Shown here: positions 23,216 through 26,842 of the stretch, piece by piece
Layout: each line of letters opens with the position of its first letter
How positions within the stretch are numbered: position 1 is the stretch's first letter
Source of the DNA: an uncultured Peptococcaceae bacterium
GTDB lineage: Bacteria > Bacillota > Desulfotomaculia > Desulfotomaculales > Desulfocucumaceae
Assembly (NCBI GenBank): GCA_958417755.1
Contig: CATZDY010000031.1
Coordinates: 1 to 26,842, forward strand
Direction of reading: 5' to 3'
DNA length: 26,842 bases
Notes under the pieces: generated by a model
Seen by the model: only the letters and a program-made list of their open reading frames with translations
What the model was told of the DNA's origin: nothing
The model's database searches: none
Position numbers and translations under genes: made by a program

Positions 23216-25375
23216 TTAGGCTTCCTGTAACTGGCTTTGGGCAATTTCCCGGTAAGCCGGGCAGCTTTGCAGCAGCTCCTGGTGGGTACCCTGGCCCACA
23301 ATCCTACCTTCATCCAACACAATGATTTGTTCAGCCTCTATGATGGTGCTAACCCGCTGGGCCACCAGCAAGATGGTGGCTTGGGCCAAGTTTTGGCGCA
23401 AGGCCTTGCGTAAGGCAGCGTCAGTCTGGTAGTCCAAGGCTGAAAAACTGTCATCAAACAAATAGATAGGCGCCCCCTTGACCAAAGCCCGGGCAATGGC
23501 CAAACGTTGCTTTTGCCCCCCGCTGATATTATCGCCCCCTTGGGCGATCTCAGTGTGCAAGCCCTGGGGAGAAGCTTCCACAAAGGTTTTGGCCTGGGCT
23601 GTTGCAAGGGCTGCCCAAAGTTTATCTGTTTTTGCTTTTTCTTGGCCCAACCGGATATTGGAAGCAATGTCACCGCTAAATAAAACGCCCTTTTGGGGGA
23701 CATAGGCGATATTTTGGCGCAGCTCTTCCAAGGCAATGTCCCGTATGTCAACACCGTCCAGGCGAATGGCGCCCTGGGTTACGTCATAAAACCGGGGAAT
23801 CAAATGAAGCAACGTGGATTTGCCAGACCCAGTGGCCCCAATAAAGGCTGTGGTCTGCCCTGGTTGGGCTGTAAAGGAAATATCCTCCAACACCGGCGCT
23901 AAAGCCTGGTCATATTGAAAGGAAACATGCTCAAAGGCAATCACCCCCTGTACTGCACCCAAGGGTTGCACTTCCTGGACATCTTGGATGCTTGGCCCAG
24001 TATGCAGCACTTCAGCAATGCGTCCGGCACAGACAGAAGCCCGAGGCAGCAGGACAAATATCATGGCAATCATCAAAAATGACATGATGATTTGCATGGC
24101 ATACTGGATAAACGCCATCATATCCCCGATTTGTAAAGTGGAGCGGGCAATGGCATGCCCCCCTACCCAAACCACCAAAAGGGCAGACAGATTCATCACC
24201 AACATCATGGCAGGCATCATCAGGGACATCACCCGCTGCACATACAAATTGGTATTGGTCAGATCCAGATTGGCGGCGTCAAAACGCTTTTCCTCATGGG
24301 ATTCATTGCCAAAGGCCCGGATTACCAGCAAGCCAGTTAAATGCTCCCGGCTGATTAGATTCAAGTGGTCGATCAAAGTCTGCAGGATTTTAAACTTGGG
24401 CACAGCCAGCTGGAAAACCAAAAGAATCAAACCCAACATCACCAGAACAGCCAGAGCAATGATCCAGCTTAAGGAAAGGCTTTTTTCCAAAGCAAACACC
24501 AGACCGCCTAGGCCCATGATGGGAGCGTAGCACATCATGCGGATGCCCATGATAATTAAGATTTGAATCTGCTGCACATCATTGGTACAACGAGTAATGA
24601 GGGAAGCAAGGGAAAAACTGTCAAATTCCTTAGGCGCAAAGCTTTCCACCTGGGCGAAAACATCATGCCGAAGCTGGCGGGCTACTTTGGCCCCAATCCG
24701 GGCAGCCAACAAACCCACCAATATGGCTGCCAATATGCTCAACAAAGTAATGCCCAGCATCTTCAATCCCAGGCCCCTAATATACTGTTGCTGTTTTGCC
24801 CCCAGGTCCACCCCTAAGTCCCTGTAAAACCAACGGGTTAATCCTGCTGCCCTTTGCACCTTCAACCCAGCATCAGCTGTTTTGGCTGCTGTTATGGCCA
24901 AAGAAACATCCGGGGCAGATGGGGGAGGTAACCCTTTATCCCATGGCCTCCCCACCCCATTCCCTCCCAGGCCCAAGGATTGGGCATAAACCATACAAGC
25001 AAAGGCTGCTCTTGTATACACCTGGTTTACAGGGGCACTTTCCCCCTGATGCAGATAAATTGCCTCCCTTTGCAGCAACGGATATTCCTTAGCATAAACC
25101 TTTGCCTCCAGGGTTTTAGGTTCTACCTTACGGTAGGCTGTTTTTAGAATTGCTTTATCCTTTTCATCCATAAAGCATTGTAACCAGGCAAAGCCCTTGG
25201 TACTGATGGCTTGGGGTACCTGTTCCTCTATCCCGCTCCGCTGAATGCCCACATCCACCATATTGCTCATAAGATTGGGCAAACTCAATTCTCCCAGGGC
25301 CTGCCCTATGAGTAATAACAAACAAAAAACCAAGGCCAGGCTAAAGGGTTTTAAGTATGTCATCATCAATTTCAT
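23216..25375 (-). CDS. ABC exporter, subunit with degenerate ATPase site and extracellular insert
   Basis: A 719-residue half-transporter, longer than the usual ~580-600. After membrane helix one (about 10-32) comes an insert of about 155 residues (45-200) before helix two, expected outside the membrane. The ATPase domain has Walker A GATGSGKST (513-521) and signature ISGGQ (617-621). Walker B ends in Asp641-Asp642 (LFDDSFSALD) instead of Asp-Glu, and the H-loop histidine is Gln673 (LLVAQRVSTI). These are the marks of the non-hydrolysing subunit in heterodimeric exporters, and the downstream gene supplies the good site. AAGGGAG lies 9 nt before ATG 25375; an in-frame ATG at 25399 is not preferred. 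It is followed 27 nt later by its partner. Confidence 0.92.
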   Translation of the reverse strand: MKLMMTYLKPFSLALVFCLLLLIGQALGELSLPNLMSNMVDVGIQRSGIEEQVPQAISTKGFAWLQCFMDEKDKAILKTAYRKVEPKTLEAKVYAKEYPLLQREAIYLHQGESAPVNQVYTRAAFACMVYAQSLGLGGNGVGRPWDKGLPPPSAPDVSLAITAAKTADAGLKVQRAAGLTRWFYRDLGVDLGAKQQQYIRGLGLKMLGITLLSILAAILVGLLAARIGAKVARQLRHDVFAQVESFAPKEFDSFSLASLITRCTNDVQQIQILIIMGIRMMCYAPIMGLGGLVFALEKSLSLSWIIALAVLVMLGLILLVFQLAVPKFKILQTLIDHLNLISREHLTGLLVIRAFGNESHEEKRFDAANLDLTNTNLYVQRVMSLMMPAMMLVMNLSALLVVWVGGHAIARSTLQIGDMMAFIQYAMQIIMSFLMIAMIFVLLPRASVCAGRIAEVLHTGPSIQDVQEVQPLGAVQGVIAFEHVSFQYDQALAPVLEDISFTAQPGQTTAFIGATGSGKSTLLHLIPRFYDVTQGAIRLDGVDIRDIALEELRQNIAYVPQKGVLFSGDIASNIRLGQEKAKTDKLWAALATAQAKTFVEASPQGLHTEIAQGGDNISGGQKQRLAIARALVKGAPIYLFDDSFSALDYQTDAALRKALRQNLAQATILLVAQRVSTIIEAEQIIVLDEGRIVGQGTHQELLQSCPAYREIAQSQLQEA

Positions 25376-25596
25376 GGTCTTTGGCTCCCTTGGCAACATA
25401 AAAGTGAGGCAAGATGTCCTTAACTCCTATCTTCTTACCCCTTTGCCCAACCTTTGGTAACATCTCTTGCTACCATTCGTTCTTTGGATTATTTTTATTC
25501 TTTCCATTTGCCCTGTTTTTCACTACATCTTTTTGCAAATCATCCCCATACTTCCGCAATATTCCAATGGTTCATTTGCTAATTCCTGAAAATAGA

Positions 25597-25613
25597 TTGT
25601 CGTACTCTGACAA
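25597..25613. promoter_or_regulatory. Inverted repeat TTGTC-N7-GACAA (candidate operator)
   Basis: A 5-bp-arm dyad over 17 bases, about 220 nt before the ABC operon start on the minus strand. Spacing and sequence resemble sites bound by small dimeric repressors such as MarR types, but chance is possible and no such regulator is nearby. Confidence 0.25.
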
Positions 25614-25668
25614 ATAGGTTACAATAAAACATAAAATACCATAAAAGAGATTTATTTCTTTTTATTCG

Positions 25669-25691
25669 TCATCATGGTAAAAGCATGATGA
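25669..25691. promoter_or_regulatory. Perfect 8-bp inverted repeat with 7-nt loop
   Basis: TCATCATG (25669-25676), loop GTAAAAG, CATGATGA (25684-25691); the stem can be extended by CGT/ACG with a small bulge. No T tract follows on either strand, so it is more likely an operator or RNA element than a terminator. It lies between divergent genes. Confidence 0.4.
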
Positions 25692-25965
25692 TACGCAAAG
25701 AAAATGCAGCAAAGTGCTAGAAGCCCCGAAAGCTCCCCAATAAGTAGGATGCAAAGAAATCCCAAACAAAAATTTTTTCTTTTCATGACAAAAGACCTAT
25801 CTTTCCATACCAGCATTGCATATTGCAAATGAAGATTGCATCAACTTTATACTTCCCTTGGTTTTCCCTGTTTGGAACAACACTTACCCCATCCCATCAT
25901 CCACCCTTTAACCTAATAAAATCACAACAGGGTAATTGACCCTGCATTGAAAGAAGTTGGATAAC

Positions 25966-26424
25966 ATGCATACAAAAAACCTTGAAATCAACAGACCCAA
26001 TACCTCAAAATCTGCCAGGGAACTGCAAAGAATTTTACAAGTATTGCTGGAGGATTATGGTCTAAAAACCAAAACCCTGGCCAAACTTTTAGGTGTTGAA
26101 TCCTCTGCCTTGGAACAATTTTATGGCAACACCACGACCATACCCCATGAAAAAGAAGGATTTTTCATGGGTCTATTATTAACCTTGGATTATGTTCTCA
26201 AAATCACCCCGGATGATAGAACCAAAAGTATAGTCCAAACTTTAATCCAAAGACATGGGATGAATACCCAAACCCTGGCCCATTTGTCCCAGGTCACCCA
26301 AGAAGAATTAGAAGGGTTTTTGCATAACCCCCTGTCCATTTCTTGGGAAACAAAATATAAAATTGCCTCTATTAGCATGTGTTTGCATGTATTGCTCAAT
26401 CCCTTGGACAATCATAGGCTTTGA
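25966..26424 (+). CDS. Small protein built from two HTH-like repeats
   Basis: A 152-residue soluble protein with an internal duplication. Repeat one (about 17-78) reads ELQRILQVLLEDYGLKTKTLAKLLGVESSALEQFY; repeat two (about 82-145) reads IVQTLIQRHGMNTQTLAHLSQVTQEELEGFL. Both have the helix pattern of an XRE-like helix-turn-helix (alternating L-xx-L, T-LA-L-V, then a turn and E-E/LE), and both end in a similar hydrophobic helix (LLLTLDYVLKI and ASISMCLHVLLN). It is probably a DNA-binding regulator or a protein-binding relative; targets are unknown. ATG 25966 is preferred over TTG 25957; the ribosome binding site is weak (AAAGAAG). A short hairpin GGCTT-N4-AAGCC lies across its stop codon. Confidence 0.75.
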   Translation: MHTKNLEINRPNTSKSARELQRILQVLLEDYGLKTKTLAKLLGVESSALEQFYGNTTTIPHEKEGFFMGLLLTLDYVLKITPDDRTKSIVQTLIQRHGMNTQTLAHLSQVTQEELEGFLHNPLSISWETKYKIASISMCLHVLLNPLDNHRL

Positions 26425-26524
26425 CAAGCCCCCCCAAGGAATAGTCCCATGTTCTGGGGAACAGGCTAAAGATATGTGGAACAGGTTTATCTCCATTGCT
26501 CCTGGGATTGGGGCAAGGATTTTT

Positions 26525-26561
26525 CAAACCATTGCAGACAAGCCTTGGATGCAATGGTTTG
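26525..26561. promoter_or_regulatory. Perfect 12-bp inverted repeat upstream of the AraC-type gene
   Basis: CAAACCATTGCA (26525-26536), 13 nt, TGCAATGGTTTG (26550-26561). The match is exact over 12 bp. It stands about 140 nt before the AraC-family start and about 100 nt after the HTH gene. No T tract follows on the plus strand, so a plain terminator is unlikely. It may be an operator, an RNA leader structure, or a processed stem. Confidence 0.5.
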
Positions 26562-26701
26562 TATCATATTTGGATCATCAAAAAGGTTAAACTGGTATTT
26601 TTGCCCTATCCAATGGGCTGATATTGCAGCATACAAAGGCATTCACAGTCAAGCAAAGGGATTTCACCTGTGCTATCCTTTAGACAAAGGAGGGGCTTTT
26701 T

Positions 26702-26842
26702 ATGCATGCATGGGAACAAATTCAAAAAACCCTAGATTACCTGGAAAAACATCTTGAAGAGCCGCTTACAGTTGAACATCTCGCTAAGATTGCGGCACTT
26801 TCACCCTTTTACTATCAGCGTCTTTTCAGCCGGTTGGTGAAA
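26702..26842 (+). CDS. AraC-family transcriptional regulator, N-terminal fragment
   Basis: The window ends inside this gene after 47 codons. AAAGGAGG lies 8 nt before ATG 26702. The protein begins MHAWEQIQKTLDYLEKHL, then LTVEHLAKIAALSPFYYQRL, the first helix-turn-helix of AraC-type DNA-binding domains. The HTH is at the very N-terminus, so the full protein is probably the type with the DNA-binding part first and an effector part (often GyrI-like) behind it; this cannot be confirmed without the rest. Confidence 0.85.
   Translation, partial: MHAWEQIQKTLDYLEKHLEEPLTVEHLAKIAALSPFYYQRLFSRLVK

Larger units (their letters stand above)
25376..25965. other. Intergenic region between the divergent ABC operon and HTH gene
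   Basis: About 590 AT-rich bases. It contains TTGTC-N7-GACAA (25597-25613), a MarR-operator-like dyad, and a hairpin TCATCATG-N7-CATGATGA (25669-25691). Three ATTGCA hexamers cluster at about 25815-25840. No gene and no certain promoter was found; control signals for both divergent genes should lie here. Confidence 0.55.

Noticed and set aside
26425..26701. Long plus-strand frames between the HTH and AraC-type genes
   Set aside because: They cross gene boundaries in other frames, lack ribosome binding sites and have unnatural composition.
1..26842. CRISPR arrays, tRNA or rRNA genes, insertion sequences, phage genes
   Set aside because: Looked for by eye on both strands; no regularly spaced repeats, cloverleaf-type sequences or transposase/integrase motifs were found.

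Overview
The window looks like a chromosomal stretch from an anaerobic, spore-former-type Firmicute (Bacillota, most likely class Clostridia). The evidence is strong AGGAGG-type ribosome binding sites, a NimA-like flavoprotein, a cluster-rich ferredoxin-like protein, a BirA-operated bioB-bioD-bioA operon, an Rph/PEP-synthase-like enzyme of the kind seen in Bacillus and Listeria, and a BmrCD-type heterodimeric exporter. No rRNA, tRNA, CRISPR array, insertion sequence or prophage was seen. The species cannot be named from sequence alone.

Layout. (1) 22-2621, minus strand: an MBL-fold hydrolase and a PAS-GAF-GGDEF diguanylate cyclase. (2) 3084-6735, plus strand: a cluster of palindromes, an Rph-like dikinase (rifampicin phosphotransferase family), and a second MBL hydrolase broken by a one-base frameshift in a G5 run. 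(3) 7129-8260, plus strand: a VTT-domain (TVP38/TMEM64) membrane protein and a small zinc-ribbon protein, closed by a bidirectional terminator at 8292-8344. (4) 8374-9565, minus strand: an ECF sigma factor with its zinc anti-sigma factor, divergent from a purine permease (9810-11117). (5) 11449-13151, plus strand: two translationally coupled flavodoxin-fold oxidoreductases and a TfoX-N protein. (6) 13486-15543, minus strand: an MFS efflux protein downstream of a MerR regulator with two HTH domains. A 28-nt direct repeat flanks the regulator, and one copy is half of a terminator. (7) 15969-19122, minus strand: the biotin operon bioB-bioD-bioA behind a clear BirA operator. (8) 19848-21206, plus strand: a NimA-like protein, a probable 32-residue small protein and a 4Fe-4S protein. 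(9) 21335-25375, minus strand: a two-gene ABC exporter with one degenerate ATPase site. (10) 25966-26842, plus strand: a small protein built from two HTH-like repeats and the first 47 codons of an AraC-family regulator running off the end.

Functionally the window is dominated by drug or stress response (Rph-like enzyme, MerR/MFS, ABC exporter, ECF/anti-sigma, Nim-like protein, flavoproteins, AraC) and vitamin or nucleobase supply (biotin operon, purine permease). No single undescribed multi-gene system stands out. The best leads are the palindrome cluster in front of the Rph-like gene, the dual-HTH MerR with its repeated flanking element, and several small reading frames not seen in ordinary gene calls, above all the 32-codon gene coupled to the 4Fe-4S protein.
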